64,000 nt of DNA from Bog-473 sp036268485 (GTDB lineage: Bacteria > Actinomycetota > Acidimicrobiia > Acidimicrobiales > RAAP-2), in assembly GCA_036268485.1 (NCBI GenBank), contig DATAUC010000075.1, forward strand, positions 1 to 64,000, written 5' to 3'. Made by a program: the position numbers and the translations under genes. The notes under the pieces were generated by a model, which ran no database searches, had not been told where the DNA came from, and saw only the letters and a list, made by a program, of their open reading frames with translations. Below, one piece after another: positions 24,559-33,455 of the stretch (positions within the stretch are counted from its first letter, which is position 1; each line of letters starts with the position of its first letter).

Positions 24559-25005
24559 TCAGCGCCAGCTGCTCAGAGCCATGTCTTTCGGGTAGGCCAC
24601 CGACTCGCCACCTTCCAACGACTGCTTCATGCCGAGGATGAAGTAGCCCCACTTCGTACTGCAGTGGTGCATGAACTCGACGGGTTCCCGCCAACCGGCA
24701 TGCGTGAAGAGCACGATGGTCTCCGTCTCTTCTTGTCGAAGGTCGAACGTGATGGTGGTCCCCACCCAGGAATCCGGCCCCTCCATGACCCGCCACGCCA
24801 CCGCATCGGTCGAAGCCGGCTGTTGCACTTCCATCACCGCACTCGGTTCGGGCGACCCGAAATAGAAGCTCAGCTTCCCCCCTGGCCGCGCGTCGCCTTC
24901 GAGCTTGGTGGTCCACCAGCTGGCGATGCCGTCGAGAGTGGTCAGTGCATCCATCACCTGCTCCTTTGGAACTCCGATTCCCAATCGATGACGAATGTCG
25001 GGCAT
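24559..25005 (-). CDS. SRPBCC (AHSA1-like) family protein
   Basis: The ATG at 25003-25005 is chosen because GAAGGAG lies 7 bases upstream. The 148-residue protein starts PDIRHRLGIGVPKEQVMDALTTLDGIASWWTTKLEGD and continues with strands (LSFYFGSP, VAWRVMEGPDSWVGTTITFDL) and a C-terminal helix with FMHHCSTKWGYFILGMKQSLEGG. This is the AHSA1-like branch of SRPBCC, a likely small-ligand binder. The stop is 33 bases before the ArsR fusion gene, so the pair forms an autoregulated operon. Confidence 0.88.
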   Translation of the reverse strand: MPDIRHRLGIGVPKEQVMDALTTLDGIASWWTTKLEGDARPGGKLSFYFGSPEPSAVMEVQQPASTDAVAWRVMEGPDSWVGTTITFDLRQEETETIVLFTHAGWREPVEFMHHCSTKWGYFILGMKQSLEGGESVAYPKDMALSSWR

Positions 25006-25056
25006 GTGCTGCTCCTTCGCTTGCGTGCCGAGCCTGTCCCCGACGTCGGCTTCATT

Positions 25057-25080
25057 ATATGCAGCCATTTAGCTGCATAT
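25057..25080. promoter_or_regulatory. Perfect 9+6+9 palindrome, candidate ArsR operator
   Basis: ATATGCAGC (25057-25065), six bases and GCTGCATAT (25072-25080) form a perfect inverted repeat in otherwise GC-rich DNA. It lies 52-75 bases upstream of the SRPBCC start codon, where a promoter would be, and upstream of the operon that encodes an ArsR-type regulator. AT-rich palindromes with GCxxC cores are typical ArsR sites. It also faces the divergent gene at 25220. Confidence 0.7.
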
Positions 25081-25219
25081 CAAGCCCCGGCGTTCCATTC
25101 TTCGGAATCGGGGTGGCCCGTCGTCGGGAGACCTGAAGCCTCGAGGTTGGTTGGGACCACGGGCACCGCCGCCTTGCATGGGCTCACGAACGCGAGGACT
25201 TCGAGCCGAGAGAGGAGCC

Positions 25220-26551
25220 GTGTCCAGCCCCGAGGGCACGCCATTCCTCACCTACCATGACCCCGTGCAATCGGCGGTGATTGAGCAGGACCGGGCCGAA
25301 TTGCCAGCCGAACGTATTCGACGTCAGTGGGGAGCTATCTCGGTCCCCTTCTGGATCGGGGTTTCACGAATTGTCTTGGGTGTGGTCTTCGCCCATCTGG
25401 TCGTCGTGCTCCTGCCCCAAGCTCGGCAACATCTGACGGGCGGGACGTTGGCCGGCGGATCATGGCTGGGCGCCTTCGATCGCTGGGATAGCGCCTACTA
25501 CACGGGTCTCGCTCAGCATGCCTATCCGGTCGACCAGGCCTCGCACGCCGCCTTCTTCCCGGGCTATCCCTTGCTCATTGCCATCGTGCATGGGGTTTCG
25601 CTCGGCACGCTGAGTTACTTCCATGCCGCATTGGTGATCTCGTGGATCTCATTGACCGCCGCGTCGGTCGTGTTGTACCGACTGGCCACCCGCCTCTTCA
25701 GCGAACGCGTCGCACTGATCGCCACCGTCCTCTTCTGCTGGTTCCCGGCCTCCCTCTTCTTTCTCTCCGCCTATTCAGAAGCGTTCTTCGCGCTGCTGAT
25801 CCTGATCGTCATCACGCTGCTCGTGCAGGAGCGCTTCCTCGCCGCGGCGCTGGTGGCCGCGTTCGCCTCGGCCACGTCGCCCGAGTCGGTGGCCCTGACC
25901 ATCGCCCTCATGGTCACGGCCGTGATGGCCGGCAAGGGCATCGCCCGCGTGGTGGCCTATGGCGCCATCAGCGGCCTTGGCCTCCTCGGATTCATGCTCT
26001 ACCTGTGGGACCAGTTCGGGCATCCCTTCGAATTCATTTCGGTCCAGAAGGATTGGATGCGCTCCGAGCACTTCCCCTTCGTCGGCCTCTACCGGAACAT
26101 CCTGGCCCTACGCCACTACGTGACTGGTCCGGGTAGCCCGCGTCCGGGGGCCACCTCGCCCACGTTCACGAACATCAAATGGGTCTGGTTGCTCGATGAC
26201 GCCTGCTTGGTAGTCGCCGCCGTACTGGCCGTCACGCTGATCGTGCTGTACGTCCAGCGCCGAGGAGCCGCGGAGGGAAGCGAATCGAGCGCCATCCCGA
26301 TCTCGTTGGTGGTCGTCACCTTCATTGTGGTGCTGCTGGCCACCTGCACCACCATCTCGCCCTACGCTCTGCCGACCTACGCCTCGAGCGAAGGTCAGGA
26401 ACGCTTCGTGAGCATCGCCGTGCCACTCTTCGTCGCTGGCGCCCTGGTGATCCGGCGCCGGCCTTCATTGGTGGCGTTCGCCGTCGGGGGCAGCGTCATC
26501 GTCGCCCTGGTCTTCCAGGCCATGTACAACCTGGGTTACTGGGTCACCTAA
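25220..26551 (+). CDS. PIG-V-like polytopic mannosyltransferase
   Basis: The 443-residue protein is a polytopic membrane enzyme. After an N-terminal helix it has the hallmark FDRWDSAYYTGLAQHAYP and HAAFFPGYPLLIAIVHG, the WD/FFPxYP pattern of PIG-V and related GT-C mannosyltransferases that use polyprenyl-phosphate mannose. Several hydrophobic segments follow (FFLSAYSEAFFALLILIVITLL, SVIVALVFQAMYNLGYWV). The start is uncertain: GTG 25220 has AGGAG only 2 bases away, and GTG 25265 or ATG 25178 are possible. It overlaps the peroxiredoxin stop by 4 bases on the other strand. Confidence 0.8.
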   Translation: MSSPEGTPFLTYHDPVQSAVIEQDRAELPAERIRRQWGAISVPFWIGVSRIVLGVVFAHLVVVLLPQARQHLTGGTLAGGSWLGAFDRWDSAYYTGLAQHAYPVDQASHAAFFPGYPLLIAIVHGVSLGTLSYFHAALVISWISLTAASVVLYRLATRLFSERVALIATVLFCWFPASLFFLSAYSEAFFALLILIVITLLVQERFLAAALVAAFASATSPESVALTIALMVTAVMAGKGIARVVAYGAISGLGLLGFMLYLWDQFGHPFEFISVQKDWMRSEHFPFVGLYRNILALRHYVTGPGSPRPGATSPTFTNIKWVWLLDDACLVVAAVLAVTLIVLYVQRRGAAEGSESSAIPISLVVVTFIVVLLATCTTISPYALPTYASSEGQERFVSIAVPLFVAGALVIRRRPSLVAFAVGGSVIVALVFQAMYNLGYWVT

Positions 26552-27030
26552 AGGGCGGCGAGCACTTCTTCCACCGAGCTGGCGCTGAGGCCGGGTCCAG
26601 GCTCGACGGCCAACCAGGTCACGACGCCGTCCTCAATAATGGCGGCGTAGCGCTGGGACCGGGCACCCAGGCCGAAGCCGGATCCGTCCATGGGCAGGCC
26701 CATGGCCTCTGTGAATTCGCCGTTGCCGTCGGCCAGCATGACCACGGACTGGCCCACCTGCTGATCGGCGCCCCAGGCGTGCATCACGAATGCGTCGTTG
26801 ACCGAGACGCAGACGACCTTGTCCGCTCCCTTGGCCTTCAGCTCGTCGGCGCGCAGCACGAACCCGGGCAGGTGATGGTCCGAGCAGGTAGGAGTGAACG
26901 CACCCGGCACGGCGAAGAGCACCACCTTGCCGGTGCCCAGGACCTCGCCCGACGTCGTGGCCACCGGACCAGACTCTCCGAACAGGTACACCTTCACGTC
27001 GGGGATTCGGTCGCCGGTCGCAATTGTCAT
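26548..27030 (-). CDS. Peroxiredoxin, Prx5/atypical 2-Cys type
   Basis: The ATG 27028-27030 follows AGAGGAG at about 7 bases, which decides against the upstream in-frame codons. The 160-residue protein has VVLFAVPGAFTPTCSDHHLPGF with peroxidatic Cys49, VNDAFVMHAWG, and YAAIIEDGVVTWL, the pattern of the Prx5 subfamily. These enzymes reduce hydrogen peroxide and organic hydroperoxides using small thiols or glutaredoxin-like donors; mycothiol is likely in this organism. It converges with the mannosyltransferase gene, overlapping by 4 bases. Confidence 0.93.
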   Translation of the reverse strand: MTIATGDRIPDVKVYLFGESGPVATTSGEVLGTGKVVLFAVPGAFTPTCSDHHLPGFVLRADELKAKGADKVVCVSVNDAFVMHAWGADQQVGQSVVMLADGNGEFTEAMGLPMDGSGFGLGARSQRYAAIIEDGVVTWLAVEPGPGLSASSVEEVLAAL

Positions 27031-27126
27031 GCTGTCTCCTCTGGCCATGGTTGGACTTTCGAAAGGTTGCCACACGACCGCGCGGCACCCGTAATCGTGT
27101 TCAGAGTTGTAACGTGCCCTGGTCAG

Positions 27127-27147
27127 CCCCTGTAGGGGTGACAGGGG
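27127..27147. promoter_or_regulatory. 7-bp inverted repeat in the leader of the solute-binding protein gene
   Basis: CCCCTGT (27127-27133) and ACAGGGG (27141-27147) are perfect inverted repeats separated by seven bases, ending 29 bases before the ATG at 27177. It could be an operator or a leader hairpin. No regulator gene is adjacent, so it cannot be assigned. Confidence 0.4.
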
Positions 27148-27176
27148 TGCATTACAACAAGACCTGGGGGGTCGTT

Positions 27177-28817
27177 ATGACACACGAGTTCAATCGCCGT
27201 TCCTTTTTGGCCGGTGGTGTCGCGCTGGGCGCCGGCGCCGCCATTCTCGGCGGTGGGAACGACTGGGCCGACGCCGCCCTGACGAACGGTCCCGGGCGCA
27301 ACGGCATCTCGAAGGCCAAGCCCAAGCGGGGCGGGTCCATCACCTTCGGCATCGACACCGAGGAGGGCGGATTCGACCCCACCTCGGCCCGTTGGGATGA
27401 GGGCGGCTTCCTCTATGGCCGCGCGGTGTTCGACCCGATTGCCATCGTGAACAGCGCCGGCAAGGTCGAACCCTTCCTGGCCGAGACCATCACCTCCAAC
27501 GCCGACTTCACCGCGTGGACCATCACACTGCGGCCCGGCATCGTCTTCCATGACGGAACGGCCCTCGATGCCAATGCACTGCACCTCAACTTGACCAAGC
27601 AAGCCGCATCCATCCTCACCGGTCCGGCCTTTGCCGCCCTCATTGCCAACTCCGAAGTCACTGGTCCGCTCTCGGTGACCGTCAACATGAAGGGACCCTG
27701 GGCGCCGTTCCCCTACTACCTGGCCCAGGGACAGACCGGCTACGTGGCCGCCCCATCCATGTTGAACAGCAAGACCGGCACGACCAATCCCGTGGGCACC
27801 GGGCCCTTCGTCTTCAAGGAGTGGGTCCCCAACAGCCACTTCACGGCCACGGCCAATCCCCACTACTGGCGCAAGGGTCTCCCCTACCTCGACTCGATCA
27901 CCTTCAAGCCCATCATCTCGCCGAGTGCTCGCGTCCAGGCCCTCGAGTCCGGCACCATCGACATCATGCACACCAACTCACCAGACAGCATCCTGCAGCT
28001 GCGGGGCAACAAAAAGTGGGCCTACGTCGACAACAGTGGCGACATCGTCGGTGAGCCTGACGTCAACTGCCTGATGCTGAACACGGGCGTCGCCCCCTTC
28101 AACAACAAGAATCTGCGCATCGCCATGGCCAAGGCGTCGAATCCGGTCCAGTACTCCAAGGAGATTGACAAGGGTGTCAACGCTCCGGTCGCGGGCGTGT
28201 TCCTGCCCGGATCGCCTTACTATTCCAAGACCTCATACCCGTCCCATGACCCCAAGGGTGCGGCCAAGCTGGTCAAGCAGATTGAGAAGCAGACCGGTCA
28301 GCCCGTTGCCTTCACCCTTTCGGCTACCAATGACCCCGACGTCGAGCGCGCCGCGCAGTACCTTCAGCAGTTGTTCCAGGACGTCGGCATGAAGGTGTCG
28401 ATCAAGATCTTCGCCCAGAGCGCGCTGATCAACAACGCACTGGCTGGCACCTACCAGGCCACCACCTGGCGCCAGTTCGGCGCGGTCGACCCCGACCTCA
28501 ACTACGTGTGGTGGAGCACCACCACGGTGGCCCCGCCGCTCTCCTTGAACATGGCCCGCAACTCGGACCCCCGCATTCAGGCCGCCCTGACGCAGGGCCG
28601 ATCGACCACCGATCAAGCCACCCGGGTCAAGGCCTACAAGAAGATCAACCAGTACCTGTCCGAGGACATCCCCTACATTTATGCCGACCGGTCCACCTGG
28701 GCCGTGGTGGCCAATCCCAAGGTGCAGAACTTCGTGGGCGCCACGACGCCCAAGGGCTCCAAGGCCATCGGATTCGACGCCGGCGTGATTTGGCCTTCGC
28801 AGATCTGGGTGTCGTAG
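27177..28817 (+). CDS. Tat-exported family 5 ABC transporter solute-binding protein
   Basis: The 546-residue protein starts at ATG 27177. Its N-terminus NRRSFLAGGVALGAGAAILGG is a twin-arginine signal with a cleavage-like ADAA, and no lipobox cysteine is obvious, so it may be secreted or cell-wall associated rather than lipidated. The body is a peptide/nickel-type (SBP_bac_5) protein: RGGSITFGIDTEEGGFDPT, NADFTAWTITLRPGIVFHDGT, NPVGTGPFVFKEW and a C-terminal Tat-typical lobe. No permease or ATPase gene is adjacent. The substrate could be a peptide or another small molecule. Confidence 0.93.
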   Translation: MTHEFNRRSFLAGGVALGAGAAILGGGNDWADAALTNGPGRNGISKAKPKRGGSITFGIDTEEGGFDPTSARWDEGGFLYGRAVFDPIAIVNSAGKVEPFLAETITSNADFTAWTITLRPGIVFHDGTALDANALHLNLTKQAASILTGPAFAALIANSEVTGPLSVTVNMKGPWAPFPYYLAQGQTGYVAAPSMLNSKTGTTNPVGTGPFVFKEWVPNSHFTATANPHYWRKGLPYLDSITFKPIISPSARVQALESGTIDIMHTNSPDSILQLRGNKKWAYVDNSGDIVGEPDVNCLMLNTGVAPFNNKNLRIAMAKASNPVQYSKEIDKGVNAPVAGVFLPGSPYYSKTSYPSHDPKGAAKLVKQIEKQTGQPVAFTLSATNDPDVERAAQYLQQLFQDVGMKVSIKIFAQSALINNALAGTYQATTWRQFGAVDPDLNYVWWSTTTVAPPLSLNMARNSDPRIQAALTQGRSTTDQATRVKAYKKINQYLSEDIPYIYADRSTWAVVANPKVQNFVGATTPKGSKAIGFDAGVIWPSQIWVS

Positions 28818-28823
28818 CCGGAG

Positions 28824-30422
28824 CTAACGCATCTCGACATCATCGAGGTACTCGTCGCGCCAGTGCGTGAACTGTTCCTCGGGAAGCCGCAGGCAGAACG
28901 TGGGCTTGAGCGCCTCGACAAAGCCACGTTCGTGGCTCACCGCGATGATGGTGCCGGGCCAGGCCCCCAACATGTTGCCCACCGCGGTGATTGACGAGGG
29001 ATCCAGGTTGTTGGTGGGCTCGTCAAGGAGAAGCAGGTTTGTCTCGCCGGCCGACAGCATGGCCAATCCGAGCTTGGCCCTCTCGCCACCGGAAAGGGTG
29101 CCCGGCATCTGATCGGCCGCCTTCGACGGCAGGCCGAACGAACCGAGGAGGGCTCGCCGTTCCCGCTCGGTCGAGAGGACGGCGTCGCTGACGTTGGCCA
29201 GAGTGGTCAACTCGAGATCGATCTGCTCATGTTCCTGCGCGAAGTAGCCCAACGCCACGTTGGTCCCGAGCTCGACCACGCCGTTGGTCGGCTCCTGCAC
29301 GCCGGCCAGGCAGCGCAACAGGCTGGACTTGCCGGCCCCATTACGCCCGATTATGACGATTCGATCGCCCCGGCCGACCTGGAAGTTCACGTTGTTGAGG
29401 ATGGCCTTCTTGCCGTAGTGCACGGCCAACTTGGAGATCTCGAGCGGCGTGATGCCCGAACGGGGCGGGGTCGGGAGCCGGAAGTTGCTGGCCTTGTCCC
29501 GCTTGTCGACGACGGTGCGGGAGCCTTCAATGCGATCCACCCGTCGGTCCAGTGCCTTGGCTGTCTTGGCTCGCTTGGCCGTCTGCCCCCGCATGGAATC
29601 GGCCAGCATGGAAAGGCGCTTGATCTCACGCTGTTCCAACTCGGAAGCCCGTTCACGTTGACTGGCGTCTGCTTCGTGCAAGGCCTCGAACTTGGAGTAG
29701 TTGCCCTTCCATTCCGTGAGCTTCTGATTGGAGATGTGGAGCACCTTGGAGATGGAGCGGTCAAGCAGTTTCAGGTCGTGGCTCACCACCAGGATGGCGC
29801 CGGGGAAACGCTCCAGCTCTTCCAACAGCCACCGTTTGGCTGAGCGATCCAAGTGGTTGGTGGGCTCGTCGAGGATCATCAACTCGGGCTCCTGGAAGAG
29901 CACACGCATGAGGTCGACCCGGCGGCGTTGGCCTCCAGAAAGCGACTCGATGTCCTCCAGGAGGAGGTCCTGGCGCAAGCCGAGGCCATCAGCCAGACGG
30001 GCCAGGATCGATTCCGCCTCATAGCCGCCGTTGCTCTGGAACTGTTCCTGCAGGTCGGTGAAGAGCTCGATGTTCTCTTCCGACGGATCCTCGGCCATGG
30101 CTTTGCGGGACGTGCCCAGGGCATCATCGAGCACGTCGAGGCCACGGGCGGAAAGGATGTGGGAGAAACCGGTCGGTTCCAGCCCGAGTCCGCCGGGCAC
30201 CGGTGCCTGCGGCAGGAACCCGTAGGTGCCCAGTAAGCGGACGTTGCCTCGGTGGCGCAACTGGGGGGTGGGCTCGCCCACCACGACGGAGATGAACGAG
30301 GATTTTCCGGTCCCGTTGCGGCCGACCAGCCCCACCTTCTCGCCTGCGCCCACCACGAATGAGGCGTCGGATACCAGCATCCGATCGCCGATTTCAATGG
30401 TGAGTGACGAACCAACGATCAC
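28824..30422 (-). CDS. ABC-F family ATPase (ribosome-associated type)
   Basis: The 532-residue protein has two ABC domains and no membrane segment. Walker A motifs are GRNGTGKS (34-41) and GRNGAGKS (second half), with the signatures LSGGQRRR and LSGGERAK, Walker B ILDEPTNHLD and LLDEPTNNLD, and a linker rich in Glu, Arg and Lys between them (SQRERASELEQREIKRLSMLADSMRG). This is the ABC-F layout, whose members act on ribosomes in translation or antibiotic resistance. It starts at GTG 30422 and is divergent from the MFS gene at 30467. Confidence 0.93.
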   Translation of the reverse strand: MIVGSSLTIEIGDRMLVSDASFVVGAGEKVGLVGRNGTGKSSFISVVVGEPTPQLRHRGNVRLLGTYGFLPQAPVPGGLGLEPTGFSHILSARGLDVLDDALGTSRKAMAEDPSEENIELFTDLQEQFQSNGGYEAESILARLADGLGLRQDLLLEDIESLSGGQRRRVDLMRVLFQEPELMILDEPTNHLDRSAKRWLLEELERFPGAILVVSHDLKLLDRSISKVLHISNQKLTEWKGNYSKFEALHEADASQRERASELEQREIKRLSMLADSMRGQTAKRAKTAKALDRRVDRIEGSRTVVDKRDKASNFRLPTPPRSGITPLEISKLAVHYGKKAILNNVNFQVGRGDRIVIIGRNGAGKSSLLRCLAGVQEPTNGVVELGTNVALGYFAQEHEQIDLELTTLANVSDAVLSTERERRALLGSFGLPSKAADQMPGTLSGGERAKLGLAMLSAGETNLLLLDEPTNNLDPSSITAVGNMLGAWPGTIIAVSHERGFVEALKPTFCLRLPEEQFTHWRDEYLDDVEMR

Positions 30423-30466
30423 AACACAGTGTACGAGCGTGAACTCCCCCTCGATACACTCCGCAG

Positions 30467-32023
30467 ATGCCGACCCTTGAGCGCAAATGGTGGACTCTGA
30501 TCGCGGTCTGCACCGCCATCTTCATGCTGCTGCTGGACATCACGGTCGTGAATGTGGCCCTGCCCGATATCCAGCGCTCGCTGCATGCCAGCTTCTCGGA
30601 TCTCCAGTGGGTGGTCGACGCCTACTCCCTGACCCTGGCCGCCTTCCTGCTCACGGCCGGAGTGGTGGGCGACATCTTCGGCCGCCGCGAGGTGTTCGCC
30701 ATCGGCCTGGGTGTCTTCTCCGTGGCGTCTCTGGTGTGCGGCCTCTCGACCGACTCGCTGATGCTCAACCTGGCCCGTGCCGTGCAGGGTGTCGGTGGGG
30801 CCATCATGTTCGCCACCTCCCTGGCTCTCATCGCGGCGGCCTTCCAGGGCAAGGACCGAGGAACGGCGTTCGGCATCTTCGGCGCCATCACCGGCGGTGC
30901 GGTGGCCATCGGGCCGTTGGTCGGCGGTGCCATCACCAGTGGGATCGGCTGGCGCTGGATCTTCTTCGTCAACGTGCCCATCGGGATTGTGGCCATCTTC
31001 TTGACCCTGACCAAGATCGCCGAGTCCAAGGACACGGCCACCCGCACCATTGACTGGGTTGGGTTTCTCTCCTTCTCGCTCAGCCTGTTCGCCTTGGTCT
31101 TCGCCCTGGTCCGGGGCAACGACGAGGGGTGGTCCAGCACGATCATCGTCAGTCTCTTCATTGCCGCCGTCGTGCTCATGATCATCTTCTTCGTGAACGA
31201 GCAGCGCAGTAAGGACCCCATGCTCGACCTGAGCCTGTTCAAGCGACCGGCTTTCGTCGGGGTCTCGCTGGTGGCCTTCTGCCTCTCGTCCTCCATCTTC
31301 GCCATCTTCTTGTACCTCACCCTCTACATTCAGGACGACCTGGGGTACGGCCCGTTCCCGGCCGGTGTCCGCTTTCTCCCCATGACGATCCTCTCGTTCG
31401 CGGTGGCCCCGGTGGCCGGCCGACTGACCACCCGGCTGCAGTCCCGCTACCTGCTGGGCACCGGCATGCTGTTCATCGCGGCCGGACTGTTTCTCATGGC
31501 GTTCACCCACCCCAACTCGACCTACTCGGTGCTGCTGCCCGGGTTCATCGTGGTGGGCATCGGGATCGGCATGGTCAATCCCGTCTTGGCCTCGGGGGCC
31601 ATATCGGTGGTCGAGCATCAGAAGAGCGGCATGGCCTCGGGGTCGAACAACACGTTTCGGCAGGTGGGCATCGCCACCGGCATCGCCATCCTCGGTGCCA
31701 TCTTCCAGAGCCAGATCGTCAGCCGTACCTCAAGCGTGCTCAATTCCACCGCGGCCGGACAGACGATCCTGCACAAGGGTGGCGCCCAGCTCACCGCTGC
31801 CATGTCGGCTGGCGAGGTGCATCAAGCGGCAACCCAGATCCCGGTGGCCTCGGCCCGCACGACGTTGCTGGACGCCTACCACATTGGATTTTCGTCAACC
31901 CTGAATCACCTGATGCTCATCGCCACCGCGGTGGCGCTGGTCGGGGCCTTAGGTGGGTTCGCCCTCGTCCGTCAGCGCGACTTCGTGGCGGCGGGTGGGC
32001 CGGCCGCGCCAGCAGCCGCCTAA
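30467..32023 (+). CDS. DHA2-type MFS drug-efflux transporter (EmrB/QacA-like)
   Basis: The 518-residue protein shows the 14-helix DHA2 pattern. It starts KWWTLIAVCTAIFMLLLDITVVNVALPDIQRSL, has the motif A-like GDIFGRREVF, SLVCGLSTDSLMLNLARAVQGVGGA, and motif C-like GGAVAIGPLVGGAITSGIGWRWIFFVNVPIG. An extracytoplasmic loop between the last helices (SQIVSRTSSVLNSTA and so on) is usual in this family. It exports drugs or other hydrophobic compounds by proton antiport. It is divergent from the ABC-F gene with 44 bases between start codons, so the two may share a promoter region. Confidence 0.93.
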   Translation: MPTLERKWWTLIAVCTAIFMLLLDITVVNVALPDIQRSLHASFSDLQWVVDAYSLTLAAFLLTAGVVGDIFGRREVFAIGLGVFSVASLVCGLSTDSLMLNLARAVQGVGGAIMFATSLALIAAAFQGKDRGTAFGIFGAITGGAVAIGPLVGGAITSGIGWRWIFFVNVPIGIVAIFLTLTKIAESKDTATRTIDWVGFLSFSLSLFALVFALVRGNDEGWSSTIIVSLFIAAVVLMIIFFVNEQRSKDPMLDLSLFKRPAFVGVSLVAFCLSSSIFAIFLYLTLYIQDDLGYGPFPAGVRFLPMTILSFAVAPVAGRLTTRLQSRYLLGTGMLFIAAGLFLMAFTHPNSTYSVLLPGFIVVGIGIGMVNPVLASGAISVVEHQKSGMASGSNNTFRQVGIATGIAILGAIFQSQIVSRTSSVLNSTAAGQTILHKGGAQLTAAMSAGEVHQAATQIPVASARTTLLDAYHIGFSSTLNHLMLIATAVALVGALGGFALVRQRDFVAAGGPAAPAAA

Positions 32024-32039
32024 CGCTGCTGCTGGAGGC

Positions 32040-32384
32040 TCAGGCCCGAGCCAGGGAAGCCGAGATCTTGCGCCGGTGCAGGTCACGCACGGCGGCTTCC
32101 GCTTCCTCCTTGGGCCGCACAGCCGCCACCGCCTTGCCGGTGCGGTGGATGGTCCAGGCCAGCTGGTCGGCTCGCTCCACCGAGTGGTTGAAGATCTCGA
32201 CGAAGGCCTGAATGACGGTTTGAAAGGTGGTGACGTCGTCGTTCCACACGATGATGGCCCACAAGTCCTCGTTGGCGAAGAAGGCGTCGGCATCGGCGTC
32301 GTCAATGACGGGATGATCCAGCGTCGAAGGTCGGTCGATGGTGAGCGTCATGGTGGGGAGGGCCGGAGAATTGGCCGGGTTCAT
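32040..32384 (-). CDS. clpS: ATP-dependent Clp protease adaptor ClpS
   Basis: The 114-residue protein (ATG 32382-32384; a second ATG at 32349-32351 is possible) has a disordered N-terminus and the ClpS core: WAIIVWNDDVTTFQTVIQAFVEIFNHSVERADQLAWTIHRTG. Asp-Asp and His positions of this segment are those that recognise N-end-rule residues. ClpS delivers such substrates to ClpAP or ClpCP. It lies between an MFS gene and a divergent alcohol dehydrogenase gene. No clp protease gene is in the window. Confidence 0.93.
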   Translation of the reverse strand: MNPANSPALPTMTLTIDRPSTLDHPVIDDADADAFFANEDLWAIIVWNDDVTTFQTVIQAFVEIFNHSVERADQLAWTIHRTGKAVAAVRPKEEAEAAVRDLHRRKISASLARA

Positions 32385-32411
32385 TGTAGTTCGCCGGGGT
32401 AGCGTGCGGGC

Positions 32412-33455
32412 ATGAGAGCCACCGTGCTGCAGGGGCCCCGCGACGTCAGAGTCGAGCAGGTGCCCGATCCGGTGCTGCCTGGTCCGGGCGGCGTCATCAT
32501 CACGGTAGAGCGCACGGCCATCTGCGGATCCGACCTCCACCTGTACCACGACGCCCCCACCGGAACCGGCATCCAGCTCGGGCACGAGGCCATCGGCACC
32601 GTGGCCGAGGTGGGGCCCGAGGTCCACTCGGTGCGCCGGGGCGACCGGGTGCTGGTCTCGGGCGTGATCGGGTGCGGCCTCTGTCGTCCGTGCCTGGCCG
32701 GCCAACCGAACCTGTGCCTGGCTGGGCAGGCGGCGGCCTTCGGGACCCTGCCCACGCTGCCGGGCGGCCAGTCCGAGGCCATGGCGGTGCCGTTCGCCGA
32801 CTCGTTCGTGCTGCCGATTCCCGAGGGCGTCTCGGACGAGGAAGCCGTGCTGCTGACCGACATCCTGCCCACCGGCTACGTGGGCGCGGCGCGGGCCGCC
32901 ATCGCCCCCGGCTCGACGGTGGTGGTGGTCGGCCTCGGACCGGTCGGCATCATGGCGCTGCAGTGCGCCCAGCTCTACGGCCCGGCTCGGATCCTGGCCA
33001 TCGACATGGTGCCCGAACGCCTGGCCCGGGCCGAACGCCTGGGCGCCGAGCCCATCGATGCCCGGACCGCGTCAGGATCCGCTCAGGTCATGGCGGCCAC
33101 CGGCGGCCGCGGGGCCGAGTCCGTCATTGAAGCGGTGGGGGCTGACGCCACCGTGCAGGAGGCCATCGCCTGCGCCGCCACCGGCGGCACGGTGTCCATC
33201 GTCGGGGTCAACCTGGAGATGGCCCTGCCCTTCCCGATGGCCCTGGTCTTCCTCAAGAGCCTGACCGTGCGGGCCATCTTCGCCCCGGTGCCCGGTACCT
33301 GGCCCACGCTGGTGCCACTAGTCCAGGCCGGCCGGTTCACCCTGGCCGAGACGTTCACCCACCACATGGGCCTGAGCCAGGCCGCCGAGGCCTACGAACT
33401 CTTCGACGGCCGCAGCGATGGTGTCTTGAAGGTGTTGCTCGACCCGAAAGGCTGA
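32412..33455 (+). CDS. Zinc-dependent medium-chain alcohol dehydrogenase
   Basis: The 347-residue MDR enzyme has the catalytic zinc motif AICGSDLHLYH, GHEAIGTVAEVG, the structural zinc Cys-rich loop CGLCRPCLAGQPNLC, and the Rossmann motif VVVVGLGPVGIMALQ. It would oxidise an alcohol with NAD(P) as acceptor; the substrate is unknown. Its 3' end overlaps the convergent membrane-protein gene by 64 bases (33392-33455), which is larger than usual. Confidence 0.93.
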   Translation: MRATVLQGPRDVRVEQVPDPVLPGPGGVIITVERTAICGSDLHLYHDAPTGTGIQLGHEAIGTVAEVGPEVHSVRRGDRVLVSGVIGCGLCRPCLAGQPNLCLAGQAAAFGTLPTLPGGQSEAMAVPFADSFVLPIPEGVSDEEAVLLTDILPTGYVGAARAAIAPGSTVVVVGLGPVGIMALQCAQLYGPARILAIDMVPERLARAERLGAEPIDARTASGSAQVMAATGGRGAESVIEAVGADATVQEAIACAATGGTVSIVGVNLEMALPFPMALVFLKSLTVRAIFAPVPGTWPTLVPLVQAGRFTLAETFTHHMGLSQAAEAYELFDGRSDGVLKVLLDPKG

